DNA from: an uncultured Spartobacteria bacterium
GTDB taxonomy: Bacteria; Verrucomicrobiota; Verrucomicrobiia; Chthoniobacterales; Terrimicrobiaceae
Direction: 5' to 3'
Length of the DNA stretch: 64,000 nt
Assembly: GCA_937960895.1 (NCBI GenBank)
Contig: CALCJD010000015.1
Location: 1-64,000 of the forward strand
A program made the position numbers and the translations under genes. Position 1 is the stretch's first letter; each line of letters opens with the position of its first letter. The notes under the pieces are model-generated. The model made no database searches. It was not told the DNA's origin and was given only the letters and a program-made list of their open reading frames with translations. Positions 1 to 10,000 of this stretch are shown here, piece after piece.

Positions 1-108
1 ATCGAACGCCTGATTGTGGAGGCCCGCTCGGCCGGCCTTTCGCTGGAGGATTTGAAGCGCCTCCTCACCGAACAATGGAAAAAACTTTCCCCACCCCGAT
101 CGTCATGA
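1..108 (+). CDS. GntR-family transcriptional regulator (C-terminal end only)
   Basis: Only the last 35 codons are in the window; the reading frame is open from base 1 to a TGA at 106-108. The tail reads as an amphipathic helix (LIVEARSAGLSLEDLKRLL) of the kind that closes small YtrA-type GntR regulators, where a conserved Glu-Ala and a GLS turn precede the last helix. The stop overlaps the next start as ATGA at 105-108, so it is translationally coupled to an ABC exporter. That matches the known Ytr arrangement of regulator plus ATPase plus permease. The assignment rests on a short fragment and on context; the DNA-binding domain lies upstream of the window. Confidence 0.55.
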   Translation: MERLIVEARSAGLSLEDLKRLLTEQWKKLSPPRSS

Positions 109-1025
109 AGACCGATTCGCCCGCCGTCGAAGTTTTGGATCTGAACTGCCCCCACGGAAGCCTCAAGAAGGTTTCCTTCGAAATTCCGCGCGGCAGTGTG
201 TATGCGCTGCTCGGCGCCAATGGGTCCGGGAAGTCGACCCTCCTGCGGGCCCTGCTCAACATCCATGCCCCGGCCTCCGGTGTCATTCGGGTGTTGGGGA
301 GGGAGTCCACCTCTCTGGAACCCGGGGATTGGGCGCGCCTCGGTTACGTGTCCGACAACCCATCACTTCCCGAATACCTCACATTGGTCGAATTGATTGC
401 GTATTGCCGGCCTCAATACCCCGATTGGGACGACGCCCTGTGCCGCCGGCTTCAGGATCAGTTTGCCCTTCCTGGCAACCGGCGACTGGCGGGATTTTCC
501 CGCGGCATGAAAATCAAGGCGGCCCTGCTGGTCTCATTGGCCTACCGGCCTTCCCTGCTGATTCTCGACGAACCCTTCAACGGCCTAGATGTGGTCATGC
601 GGGATGAACTGATCCAGGGCCTGCTTGAACTGGCCGGGGACGGGGAATTCACGGTGTTGTTGACCTCCCACGATCTGGAGGAGATCGAGCGCCTCGCCGA
701 CCGGGTGGGTCTGCTCGATCGCGGAACCCTTCACCTTTCCGAACCGCTGGACGACCTGCGGGAACGATTCCGGCGGGTCGACATCGCCGTGATGGGCGGT
801 GCGCGCCTGCCCGAAACCCTTCCGGACACCTGCCTGTTACCGGAAGCCGGAGCCTCCCACGTACGCTGGATCGACAGCCGGTATGCCGGCGACGCGGCCG
901 TCGCCGAAACGGTCGCCCGGCTCTTTCCGCCGGGAACCTCCTTCGTCACCTCCCCGCTCTCCCTGCGGGAAATTCTCATCACCCTGATCAAGGCCCTTCG
1001 GCTACAACCCCTGAACATCCCATGA
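105..1025 (+). CDS. ABC transporter ATP-binding protein (Ytr-like exporter)
   Basis: Nucleotide-binding subunit (306 aa) that would power the permease encoded next. Walker A GANGSGKST is at about residues 37-45, the signature region is the degenerate FSRGMK near 131-136 instead of LSGGQ, and Walker B LLILDEP has D155-E156. A SHDLEE switch region follows, and about 90 C-terminal residues outside the ATPase fold may be accessory. An in-frame ATG exists at 75, but ATG 105 makes a 4-base ATGA overlap with the upstream regulator stop and is preferred. The substrate is unknown; by analogy with GntR-linked exporters it could be a cell-wall-active compound, but that is inference. Confidence 0.85.
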   Translation: MKTDSPAVEVLDLNCPHGSLKKVSFEIPRGSVYALLGANGSGKSTLLRALLNIHAPASGVIRVLGRESTSLEPGDWARLGYVSDNPSLPEYLTLVELIAYCRPQYPDWDDALCRRLQDQFALPGNRRLAGFSRGMKIKAALLVSLAYRPSLLILDEPFNGLDVVMRDELIQGLLELAGDGEFTVLLTSHDLEEIERLADRVGLLDRGTLHLSEPLDDLRERFRRVDIAVMGGARLPETLPDTCLLPEAGASHVRWIDSRYAGDAAVAETVARLFPPGTSFVTSPLSLREILITLIKALRLQPLNIP

Positions 1026-1762
1026 ATGCGCTCATCACCGCCCAAATGAAAAAGGACCTCGTGCCGCTTCGCGGCCTGCTGCTGGGCATGGGGGGACTTC
1101 TCGCCCTCAGCCTCCTTGTCCGCATCCTGGAAGCCACCGGCGGACTGCACGTGTCGGGCGGACTGGCGGCAGGCCTTCAGGCCCTCCTCGTGATCATCCT
1201 GCTCATCCGCCTGATTCACCTCGACTCCCCCGCCGATCCCGACGCGTTCTGGCGGACCCGCCCGCTGACCGGCGGCCAGCTGCTGACCGCCAAGGCGGCC
1301 TTTTTCCTGCCGCCCTTCCTTGCCCTGCTGGCCCTGAGCCAGCCGGCCCCCGCTGCGGAGGTGTTTCAGAAATTCTGCCCGGTTCTTGCCGGCACCGCCG
1401 CCTTCGCCTGCGTGACCAAAAAGTTCTCCGAGACGGTTTTTCTTGCGGTGAAGATGATCATTCTCGCCGCCCTGATGAACATGCTCCTGGTGGTGGTGGT
1501 GGGGGGAGCTTGGGCCTTGGGAACGCTTCTCATTCTCGGCCTGAGGCCCTGGCCGCAACTCCTCTCCGGGCCGGATCCGATGCCGATCGGAGCGTTTCAC
1601 GAACCCTTTTCCCTGGTCCTGAACGGCCTGGTCGTCGCCGCGTATGTCGGCGTGGTGATTTACCAATATCTCACCCTGCGAACGAAAACGGCGGTCCGCG
1701 CGCTGTTTGTCATCGTGTTCCTCAGCGCAATCGCCTCATCCGTGACGGGCCGTGCGGATTGA
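1022..1762 (+). CDS. ABC-2-type membrane permease partner
   Basis: 246-aa hydrophobic protein with about six predicted membrane segments, for example LLGMGGLLALSLLVRIL near residue 20, LLVIILLIRLI near 58, and runs near 90, 140, 190 and 225. The start overlaps the ATPase stop by 4 bases (ATGA 1022-1025), so the two form one exporter unit with the regulator fragment upstream. No characteristic motif identifies the substrate. The gene is followed by a 95-bp convergent gap and the FecR-like gene on the other strand. Confidence 0.7.
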   Translation: MNALITAQMKKDLVPLRGLLLGMGGLLALSLLVRILEATGGLHVSGGLAAGLQALLVIILLIRLIHLDSPADPDAFWRTRPLTGGQLLTAKAAFFLPPFLALLALSQPAPAAEVFQKFCPVLAGTAAFACVTKKFSETVFLAVKMIILAALMNMLLVVVVGGAWALGTLLILGLRPWPQLLSGPDPMPIGAFHEPFSLVLNGLVVAAYVGVVIYQYLTLRTKTAVRALFVIVFLSAIASSVTGRAD

Positions 1763-1857
1763 CGCCATCCGCAAGACAGATCACCGCCCGGCCCGGGAAG
1801 ATCACGCCAAAGAGGAATCCGACACGCCCGGCCTCCCTGCGAGGGAAGCCCCTCCGA

Positions 1858-2751
1858 TCAGAATCCGCCGGTGAGGGGCGGCGTCGGCGTGGGCGGGGGT
1901 GTCGGACACGGGGGCCGCGGCGGTTTGGGACGCTGGAGCGGAATCGGCAGGTTGGGGCGCACCACAGGCCGGTTTTGCGGACGCGGACGGGAATCGACGC
2001 GCGGCGGACGGGGACGGTTCACGTCCTCGGTCCGGCGGATGGTCTGGGCGACAAACGGACCGTTGACCTCCGGACTGATGAGTTTGGTGAGGAACGGGCG
2101 GTGGGGACGCGTCGAGGCGGCGGTCACGTCGCGCCATTTGGGAAGCTGACCGAAGCCTCCGGACTCGAGAAGGCGGCTGGTGGAGAGAAGTTTTTTCAAC
2201 TCCAGGCGGGTGACCGTGGCGCGGGCATCGGGGGTCCGGAGCGAAAGATGAAACATCTCGCCCGGCTTCAGGACGCGCGAACCGAAAAGAAATCCCTTCC
2301 AAAGCACCTTCACCCGGCCCTCAAGAACGATGACCTTCGTCTCCTCGCCCGGGACGTGGCTCGCGAGGAAGGTGGTTCCGGCCACCGCGGCGGTGACGGC
2401 TCCCATCCGGACCTCGCCGCCCCCGCTCCCCTTGGATGGAGAAAACAGGATCGCACCCTGGTCGAGCTCCATGCGGCGCGTGCCGGCGTCAAAGCGAAAC
2501 AACGCGTTGGCCCCCAGCCGGGTGATGGAATCGTCGGGAAAGCGCAGTTCGGTGCGCGAATCCGGGCCGGTGCGCACCGCCGTGTTGCCCCGCACTTCCG
2601 CGCCCACAAACGCCTTCTCCGGCTTCCGATTGACCCGGAGGAGGTCGACCTGATTGACCACGCGCGTCACGGTGGCTTCCTCGAACGGCGCGGCAAGGGC
2701 GACACCCTGAAGCATCAGGGCAAGGGACAGGAGGGTGAACCGGGTTTTCAT
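1858..2751 (-). CDS. FecR-domain secreted protein
   Basis: 297 aa with an N-terminal signal peptide (MKTRFTLLSLALMLQGVALA). Residues about 30-150 form a FecR-type beta domain: TAVRTGPDSRTELRF, then LGANALFRFD, a GAILFS segment and VAGTTFLASH, ending with an IVLEGRVKV strand. The last 45 residues are Pro/Arg-rich. Unlike classical FecR it has no inner-membrane anti-sigma segment, so it is an exported FecR-fold protein, a type often encoded beside CHASE2 cyclases. It starts 2 bp after the stop of the outer-membrane protein gene upstream and is probably co-transcribed with it, divergent from the cyclase. Confidence 0.8.
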   Translation of the reverse strand: MKTRFTLLSLALMLQGVALAAPFEEATVTRVVNQVDLLRVNRKPEKAFVGAEVRGNTAVRTGPDSRTELRFPDDSITRLGANALFRFDAGTRRMELDQGAILFSPSKGSGGGEVRMGAVTAAVAGTTFLASHVPGEETKVIVLEGRVKVLWKGFLFGSRVLKPGEMFHLSLRTPDARATVTRLELKKLLSTSRLLESGGFGQLPKWRDVTAASTRPHRPFLTKLISPEVNGPFVAQTIRRTEDVNRPRPPRVDSRPRPQNRPVVRPNLPIPLQRPKPPRPPCPTPPPTPTPPLTGGF

Positions 2752-2752
2752 C

Positions 2753-3700
2753 TTAGAAACTCAGATAAAGGCTGAGTGCGCCGCCCACATTCGCGGCGGT
2801 GTAGTTGAAAATGGACTGCGTGGAGGAATTCACCGCAAAACCCGCCGAGGCGGAGAGCTGCGCCCACCGGGTCAGGGCCACATTGAGCGAGGCGCCCGAG
2901 TAGTTCGTCACATCGAAGCGGCCCGACATGTTGGGATAATAATAAAGCGAGAGGAAGTTGTAGACCTGAAGTTCCAGGGGCTCGAGAAACCGCCACCGCC
3001 AGCCGAGCCAGAAGGTGTGTTCGTCGCGACGCACAAAGTCCGGCACGGCATAAAGCGAGAAGGACGACTTCCAGCCGACTTGGACGGCGTGAATGTCATT
3101 CAGGGAAAATTCCTTCGCGAGCCCCACCTCGAGGGCGTTGTTGACGAAAAACTCGTCCAGCGAACCGGTGTCGAGGAAACGCTCGTATTTGTATTTCACC
3201 GAGGCCACGAGGCCGTGGGTGGCGGGAACGACATAATCCACCCCGCCGCCCGCGCTGAACTTCAGGAAGTCCAGGTTCGAAAACCGGGCGTATTCAAACA
3301 CCTCCTGGGCCACAAAGCCATCAAGGAACAATCCGCCTCCCACATGCGGATGAAGGCCGGCCGCGCCGCGGGCAAAGAAATACATGTCGCCCTGGCCGCC
3401 CGTTTTGCTGAGGTTCGCGTTGGACGTGTAAAACAGACCGGTGTCGGCCCCGCCGTAAAGTCCGAGGAGCCCCGACCGGGCCTCGACCGACTGTTGTTCA
3501 CCCAGGTCGACATCCGCCTGCTCGGCGACGTCGCGCGTCACCGTGGTCGCGGCCGCCTGCACGCGATCCACATTCTCCGCGACCCGCGCGGCGGCATCGG
3601 AACGCCGGGCGGCATTCTGAGCCATCAAAACAGAACCGGCCGCGACAAGGAAAACGGCGGAGAGGAAGGGAGTTTTCAGCACCGGGTGCAAAAATCCCAT
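2753..3700 (-). CDS. Putative outer-membrane beta-barrel protein
   Basis: 315 aa. A signal peptide (LSAVFLVAAGSVLMAQ) is followed by an Ala/Arg/Val-rich stretch of about 45 residues, then alternating hydrophobic and aromatic strands (GLFYTSNANLS, YMFF-type runs, LELQVYNFLSLYYYP). It ends in Phe (LSLYLSF), the C-terminal signature of Bam-inserted barrels. ATG 3700 was chosen because it starts directly at the signal peptide; the same frame stays open much further upstream on this strand but carries only antisense sequence to the cyclase. The location next to the FecR-like gene and opposite a CHASE2 cyclase suggests a shared envelope-sensing module. Confidence 0.65.
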   Translation of the reverse strand: MGFLHPVLKTPFLSAVFLVAAGSVLMAQNAARRSDAAARVAENVDRVQAAATTVTRDVAEQADVDLGEQQSVEARSGLLGLYGGADTGLFYTSNANLSKTGGQGDMYFFARGAAGLHPHVGGGLFLDGFVAQEVFEYARFSNLDFLKFSAGGGVDYVVPATHGLVASVKYKYERFLDTGSLDEFFVNNALEVGLAKEFSLNDIHAVQVGWKSSFSLYAVPDFVRRDEHTFWLGWRWRFLEPLELQVYNFLSLYYYPNMSGRFDVTNYSGASLNVALTRWAQLSASAGFAVNSSTQSIFNYTAANVGGALSLYLSF

Positions 3701-3775
3701 ATGGCGTGTGGTAGTCAAGCCGGATTGATTGTCAGGCGGCTTGCAATCATCGCGCTTCACGTCTCCTTTAGAGGC

Positions 3776-5836
3776 ATGCGGACAACGCCCGGTTCCCTGC
3801 GATTTCGATGGCACGCGACCTGTGTGGTCGCGGCGGCGGCCCTGGTCATGCTCCTGACCGTCAATCCGCACACGCCTTTCATTTCGGACCTCAACCTGGC
3901 GTTGCAGGACCGGATGCTCCGCCTGATCACCACCCAGCCGCTGCCGGAAAATTTTCTCCTCGTCTGCATCGACGAGGCCTCCCTGAGTCTCGACACGCTG
4001 GAGCCGGAGGAAATCAAGGACTCGAAGGCGCTGCAGGCCATGAAGGAGGGATTTCCGTTTTCGCGGGAGGTTTATGCCCTCGCCGCGGAGAAGATGCTCG
4101 AGGCCGGGGCCAGGCTCGTGATCTTCGACATGGTTTTTCCCGGACCCAACCCCGGGGACGAGGCCTTTGCCGCCGTTCTGGAAAAATATCCCGGCCGCAT
4201 CGTGATCGGTTCCCTCCTCGAACCACCCTCCGGACCGAATCAGCACGCCACCTATCGGGCGCCCACCTCGCGCCTGGCAAAGGCCGCCGGACCCTGGGTG
4301 GGGTACGCCAATCTGCCCGATCTGAAGGAGATCCGTCACACGATGCCCTTTGCCTCCCTGTCGGATTTTTCGGGATGGGAAGCGTGGGACGATGATCCGG
4401 TGTATCCGGCGCTGACCACGGTCGCCGCGGAGGCGCTCGGCCGGCCGTTCGCCGAAAAAATCCGTCGTCCGCTGCGTTTCCGCTATTCGGTGCCCCGGGA
4501 GGTCCGCCGGGTCTCGCTGGCGGACCTGTTTGTGCCGGCGTTCTGGAAGTCCACCCTGCGGGACGGGGAGATCTTTCGGGGCGGGGTCGTGCTGGTGGGG
4601 GCGACGGCGGAGGGACTCAAGGACTACCACAACACACCCTTCGGCCGCCTTTCGGGACCCGAGATCCAGCTGCACATCCTGGCGGCCATCCTGCGCGGCG
4701 GCTGGCTGCACACGGCGAAAGGGGGCGTGGCCGTGGGGTCCATTCTTGTCGCCGCCCTCGGCGCGCTCGGACTGGCGGCGCTGCGGCGGAACACGGCGTG
4801 GTTTTTTTCCTGGCTGGTGGCGATCGCCCTTCTGTGGTGCGGATTGTGCCTGGCGGCGCTGGTCGTGACCTCCTGGTTCCTGCCGATTGCCCCGCCGCTG
4901 GTGACCTGGCTCGTCTGCGGATTCCTCATCATGGCCTGCGACGCCTCGCTGGAGGCGCGCGAGCGGATCCGCCTGCGGCGGGAACTGGAACGCAGCATGT
5001 CGAAGGACCTGGTGAAGGAACTCATCGACAATCCGACACCCTATTTCCTCACCCAGGGCGGGGAGCGAAAGGAAATCGTCACGTTGTTTTCCGACCTGAA
5101 GGGATTCACCGAGGAATCGGAACGGATGAATCCCGAGGAGATGGTGGCGCTGTTGAACGATTATTTCGGCGAGATGGTCGCGGTCGTTTTCCAACACCGC
5201 GGCATCCTCGACAAGTTCATGGGCGACGCCCTCATGGCCACCTGGGGGGCCCTGGGCGAAAACAGCCCGCGGCAAAACGCCCGTCAGGCCCTGCAGGCCG
5301 CCTTTGCCATGCGCGGGCGGCTTGCCGCGTTCAATGCGCGGAGACCGGACCGCCCCGCATGGCAGGCGGGCATCGGCATCACCCAGGGGATGGTGGTCTT
5401 CGGCAGCATCGGCAGCGAGGAAAAGCGGGAGTTCACCGCCATCGGCGATCCCGTCAACCTCGCCTCCCGCCTGGAGGGACTCACCCGCGTCTACGGCTGC
5501 GATCTGCTCGTTGATGACCACATGGCGGAAAACCTGCGCGGCGAGTGCCAACTGCTCCTCGTCGACGTGGTGCGCGTCAAGGGCCGCCAAAAACCGGAGC
5601 CGGTGTATTTTCCCTATCCCGGCCACGACCCCGACCCCTGGGCGGAGAAGTTCACCCGGGCCCGCGCCGACTATCGGGAAGGCCAGTTTGCCGCGGCGGA
5701 AAAAATCTTTCGCGAACTCGCCGCCGGCGGACTCGCCCCCGCGGCCGCCGCCCTCTACGCCCGACGGTGCGCCCAATTTGCCAAGGATCCGCCCGGCGAA
5801 AAATGGGACGGCGTTTGGGATTTCGTGACAAAATGA
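3776..5836 (+). CDS. CHASE2-domain class III adenylate cyclase
   Basis: 686-aa inner-membrane cyclase. Order: one N-terminal membrane segment (about 12-30), an extracytoplasmic CHASE2 sensor (about 35-310), three membrane segments (about 316-392), then a class III catalytic domain (about 425-600). Metal-binding Asp are D440 (FSDLKGFT) and D484 (KFMGDALMA). Adenine-selecting K480 and T554 (FTAIGD) and the transition-state pair N561/R565 (NLASRLEG) are all present, so it should make cAMP from ATP. The C-terminus has a TPR-like helical pair (ARADYREGQFAAAEKIF). ATG 3776 begins just before the first membrane segment. It is divergent from the FecR/outer-membrane protein pair with a 75-bp gap. Confidence 0.9.
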   Translation: MRTTPGSLRFRWHATCVVAAAALVMLLTVNPHTPFISDLNLALQDRMLRLITTQPLPENFLLVCIDEASLSLDTLEPEEIKDSKALQAMKEGFPFSREVYALAAEKMLEAGARLVIFDMVFPGPNPGDEAFAAVLEKYPGRIVIGSLLEPPSGPNQHATYRAPTSRLAKAAGPWVGYANLPDLKEIRHTMPFASLSDFSGWEAWDDDPVYPALTTVAAEALGRPFAEKIRRPLRFRYSVPREVRRVSLADLFVPAFWKSTLRDGEIFRGGVVLVGATAEGLKDYHNTPFGRLSGPEIQLHILAAILRGGWLHTAKGGVAVGSILVAALGALGLAALRRNTAWFFSWLVAIALLWCGLCLAALVVTSWFLPIAPPLVTWLVCGFLIMACDASLEARERIRLRRELERSMSKDLVKELIDNPTPYFLTQGGERKEIVTLFSDLKGFTEESERMNPEEMVALLNDYFGEMVAVVFQHRGILDKFMGDALMATWGALGENSPRQNARQALQAAFAMRGRLAAFNARRPDRPAWQAGIGITQGMVVFGSIGSEEKREFTAIGDPVNLASRLEGLTRVYGCDLLVDDHMAENLRGECQLLLVDVVRVKGRQKPEPVYFPYPGHDPDPWAEKFTRARADYREGQFAAAEKIFRELAAGGLAPAAAALYARRCAQFAKDPPGEKWDGVWDFVTK

Positions 5837-5980
5837 TCTCCCTCGCCCGGCGCGCTGCTCCGGAACATGGGCGGCAAGTCGGGGGGGAGAATTTGGGGCC
5901 CCGACAGGCCATCCTCTCACAGCCCGTCCGCGGACCCGGGGACCAAACACGCCTCGGCCCCCTGCGTTGGGGAAACGGCT

Positions 5981-6985
5981 CTACCGCGCCTTCCCGGAAT
6001 CCCTGAGGATCTGCTCGCGGGTGGGTATTGGGACGGGGCGTCCGCCCCAGATGAGCCGGGAGGGCCGCTCGGCCAGTTCACGCGTCAGAATTTCGGCGTA
6101 GGCCGTGGTGACCTTCAGGTTCTGGCCGGTGGCCACGAAAAGCGCAATGGCCTCGGAAAGTTTCCGTTCGTTCCGGGCCAGGAATTCGTTTCCTCGGGTG
6201 GCCAGCCGGTCCAGGTTGGTCGCCGCCACCTCCAGCCGGGCGAAGGTGCGTTTGACGGGACCGCGGTTTTCGGAAATCAGCTCGCCGGCCTCCTTGATGA
6301 CCCCGTCGGCCGCGTTGAACAGCTCGCCGGCCTCGCCGACCACGCCCTTCGTCTGCGCCACCAGCGCCCGGGCATCCTGCACGACCGGTTTGGTTTCCCC
6401 AATCAGGCCGCGCACCTCACCCAGCAGGCTGTTGGCTTCGTCGAGCAGGCCGTTCAGGCGTTGGAAAAGATCCCCCGCCTTGTTGTTGCCCGCCAGACCG
6501 CGCAGCCCTTCGAGGGTTTCGTCGATGGTACGGGAAAGTTCGTCGATGGTCACCGGCGGGACACCCTGCAGGACCGCGCCGTCGGCCAGCACCGCACCGC
6601 CCGGCGTGCCGCCCGAGAGCAAAACAAACTTGTCGCTCAGCAGCGTGTCGGCCGCCACCGTCACCTCAATGTCCGCGGGAAGCGCCGGCACGTTCTTCGT
6701 CAGCGCCAGCGTCACCTCCACCGTGTTGCGGGGATCGCCGCTGGCCAGACGTTCCTCCGGCGAAAGCATGCGGAGGGCGGAAATGCGGCCGGCCCCCACG
6801 CCGCCGTATTTGACCTGGCCCCCGAGATTGATGCCGGTGACGTCGGGAAAATACACCTTCAGCGTACGGGCCGGTTTGCCCAGCAGGGTTCCGCTCAAGG
6901 CCAGCGCCAGCGCGACAAAAAGAATCGCGCTGCAGGCAATGACGGAAAGAGCTACCGCCCAATCGCTAAAGTTTCGGTTTTTCAT
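5981..6985 (-). CDS. MlaD/MCE-domain protein
   Basis: 334 aa: one N-terminal membrane anchor (about 10-32), then an MCE domain (about 38-130) with the typical VYFPDVTGINLGGQVKYGGV strand set, followed by about 190 residues of amphipathic helix rich in Leu heptads (LNGLLDEANSLLGEVRGLIG). This is the layout of MlaD-like lipid-transport subunits whose long helices form a channel across the periplasm. ATG 6985 has GGGAG four bases upstream and directly precedes the membrane anchor. No MlaE or MlaF partner is adjacent; the divergent neighbour is a TamB-like protein, also an envelope lipid/assembly factor, so a shared envelope role is plausible. Confidence 0.82.
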   Translation of the reverse strand: MKNRNFSDWAVALSVIACSAILFVALALALSGTLLGKPARTLKVYFPDVTGINLGGQVKYGGVGAGRISALRMLSPEERLASGDPRNTVEVTLALTKNVPALPADIEVTVAADTLLSDKFVLLSGGTPGGAVLADGAVLQGVPPVTIDELSRTIDETLEGLRGLAGNNKAGDLFQRLNGLLDEANSLLGEVRGLIGETKPVVQDARALVAQTKGVVGEAGELFNAADGVIKEAGELISENRGPVKRTFARLEVAATNLDRLATRGNEFLARNERKLSEAIALFVATGQNLKVTTAYAEILTRELAERPSRLIWGGRPVPIPTREQILRDSGKAR

Positions 6986-7001
6986 GACTCCCGGCTGGAC
7001 G

Positions 7002-7030
7002 TGTCTATGCGGCGCCCCGGCCCGCATCAA
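7002..7030 (-). promoter_or_regulatory. Candidate promoter of the MlaD-like gene
   Basis: On the minus strand TTGATG (7030-7025), a 17-base spacer and TAGACA (7007-7002) lie 17 bases before ATG 6985. This would give a leader of about 10 bases that still contains the GGGAG ribosome site. Confidence 0.35.
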
Positions 7031-7049
7031 GGCGGAAACTGCGGGGAGC

Positions 7050-7077
7050 TTGCGTGCGACGCGCCGAACAATATGCT
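7050..7077 (+). promoter_or_regulatory. Candidate promoter of the TamB-like gene
   Basis: TTGCGT (7050-7055), a 16-base spacer and TATGCT (7072-7077). The -10 ends 11 bases before ATG 7089, so the leader would be only a few bases. GAGG at 7078-7081 could be a ribosome site only if transcription begins earlier. Confidence 0.35.
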
Positions 7078-7088
7078 GAGGCGCCTTT

Positions 7089-10000
7089 ATGAGCCCGTCC
7101 AATGCCACATCCGCCAGCCGCCGCCGGAGGTTTCCGAGACGGCTCCTCCTGCTGGTGCTGGCCGTGCTTGCACTTGCCGTCTGGTTTCTGCATCCGCCGG
7201 TGGTGGAATCCCTCCTCCGCTACGTCCTGGAGCGCGGGGCCGACCGGGCGGGACTTCAACTCGAAATCGGAACCATCCAATGCCATCTCGCCCGGCCGAT
7301 CGTCGCCACCGGCGTCCGCCTCCGCAGCCGGGACACCGGGGTTTCCCGCACCGCCGCCGAGATCGACCGCGTCGTCCTGACCCTGAACTGGCCCTGGCGG
7401 GCGCTCCTCGGCGACCGGCGGTGGATCCGCTTCGCCGCCATGGAAAACCTGCGCGGCGTTTTTGATGTCGGCCCCCTCCCCGCGGACACCCGGACGGATC
7501 CCGACCCGGCCCCAGCCCCGGCGCGCCCGGCCGCGCCGGCCTCATCCCGGCTTCCCTACCTTCCGGAGACGCTGCGCATCAGCCACGCCAGCTTTGCAAT
7601 CCTCGTCGGACACCAGTCGTGCGTCGTCCGGGATTTCTCCGCGGAGTTCAGCGAGGATGCGCTGAATGCCTTCTCGGCCGCCGGGGCGGAAATCCATGTC
7701 GGCCCCTTGCATGAAACCTTCGGCGCGTTCAAGGGAATCACCGCCTGGAAAAACGGCGTCGTGCATCTGGCCGACCTGCTGCTGCGCGACGGCATTCAAA
7801 TCGAAAACTTCGAGATCGATCTCGCCACTCCCGGGAAGCTGGCCCTGACCACGAAAGCCGGGCTTTTCGGCGGTTCCCTGCGCGGGGACCTCACCCTTGG
7901 CGAAGCCGACGCGCCCGCCACCGTCTCGCTCTGGATCGCGGGCACGCAGCTCGAGCCGCTGGTCCGCTTTCTCGGCGGAGGATCGGAAACCCGGGGCGTG
8001 CTGAGCGAAGCCCGGCTGACCTTCCGCGGCAATCCCGCCCAACCGCTGGACGGACAGGCGTCCCTGCGGCTTCTGGCGGATGATTTTCGCTGGAAGGAAC
8101 GCGGCTGGGAATCGCTCCAGGTCGGCGCCAGCCTGTCGGGGCGGCGGCTGTCAGTCAGCGACTTCACGCTCCGCCAGAAGGAAAACACCCTCTCCCTCAA
8201 CGGCGACCTCGCCCTCATGGAGAAATGGTCCGACCTCTCCCGCGCCCCGTTCCTCCTGAATGTCTCCGCCTCCATCCAAAACCTCGGGGCCCTCGCCGGA
8301 CTCTTCGGCAAACCGTTCGACGAAATGAGCGGCCGCATGAGCCTGAGCGGATCGGTCAGCGGAAAACCCGGCGCCATCAACGGATTTTTGAGCGCGGAAG
8401 GTTCCCAAATGGGCTTCCGCGACCGTCCCGTCGAATCGGGCCGCCTGGAGGTGACCTTCGTCAACAGCGAGGCCCGGGTGACGCAGTGCGAACTCTGGAG
8501 CGGACTCGACTACATCCGCGGCAAGGGGTCCGTGCAGCTCCAGCCGCCGCATCAATACTCCGGCGAGGTTCAGGCGCGGGTCGAGGATGTCGCCGCCTAT
8601 CTGGGCCTGCTCCGCACCCGGAACATCCTGCCCATCCGGAAAGGCATCGCCCAGATCCGCTGGCAGGGCGACGGAACCGCCACCTCGCATTCGGGCGCAT
8701 TCCAGATCGCCCTCGACAAGTTTGTCTCCGCCTTCACGCCCAGCGGACTGACCGGACGTTTCGCCGGCACCTATTCGCCCCAGAACATCTATTTCAGCGG
8801 TGTCGAACTCGAACAGGGGCCGCTGCGTTTTTCCACGCGCGCCACGCTGGCCTCCTCGGGGGTGAAGCTGCAGGACAGCGTTCTCCGGGCGCGCGGACGC
8901 GAGATCGCCGACGCCGACGTCTTTCTGCCCATTGACCCGTTTGCCTTTGCCGCCGGGCGGCCTCTCAGCCAGGTCCTTCTCGCCGACCGGCCGCTCTACG
9001 CCAATGTCGCCACCCGCGGGGCCCTCAATGTCCGCGACCTCCTGCGCCTCGCGGGCAACGACCTTCCCGCCACCGGCACCCTGCGCTTTTACCTCCAGGC
9101 GTCCGGAAACCCCGCCGTCCCCGTCGTGGAAGGCCGGCTGGAAGGCCGCGGACTCGGCCTCGATTCCGAATCGGGCAAAATCCCGCCGACCCAGCTCGAT
9201 GCCGCCATCCACGTCGCCGACGGTCAGGCACGCGTGACCGGCGAGTGGAAAATCCCCGGCAGTCCGACCGCCTCGTTTGCAATGGAAACGCCGCTCGCCT
9301 ACCGGGCGGAAAACCATGGGGTTTCGTGGCGGAATCCGGCGGACACCATTTCGGGCCGGCTCGACATCCCCCGCCTCGACCTCCGTCTCCTGCGCCCCCT
9401 CTTTCCCCATCTGCGCGGGCTGGGAGGCGAACTGTCCGCCCGCATCCAAGCCAAAGGCACGGCCGGCCGCCCGTTGTTTGAAGGCGGGGTCCTCCTGGCC
9501 AACGGCCAGGTCACCCCTCCCTCCCTCCTGCCTCCGATCGATCAGGTCCAGGCCGCCTTCAAGGTCAGCGAGCGCGAGATTGTCGCCGAAAAGATCACCG
9601 GCCGGATGGGGGCCGGACCATTCACCGCCAGCGCCGGATTCCTCTTCGAGCAAAATGAAAAGCCGGCCGCCAGGCTGACCTTTTCCGGCAGCGGCATCCT
9701 GCTGGCCGACGAACCCGGCCTGCGCCTGCCGGCAAACATCGCCCTCGAAGCCGTGGGCAACCGGGAATCCGGCCTCGTCCGGGGTTCCGTGCATTTCACC
9801 GATGCGGAATTCTCAAAAAAGCTGGAGGTCACTCCGGTCCTCATTCCCGCCTCCACCAGGACGGAACCCCTCCCGCCTCCCAACTTCTCCGCCGACCTTC
9901 CCGAATTCCTCTCCGCATGGAAATTGAACGTGGAGGTGAAAAACGACGGCCGTTTTTCCCTCGGCGGAACGGGAAGCCTCGGGCAGATCGTCCCGGACGT

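Noticed and set aside
2753..5950. Minus-strand open frame running through the whole cyclase gene
   Set aside because: Only its last part (2753-3700) has a signal peptide and barrel pattern; the rest is antisense to an unmistakable class III cyclase.
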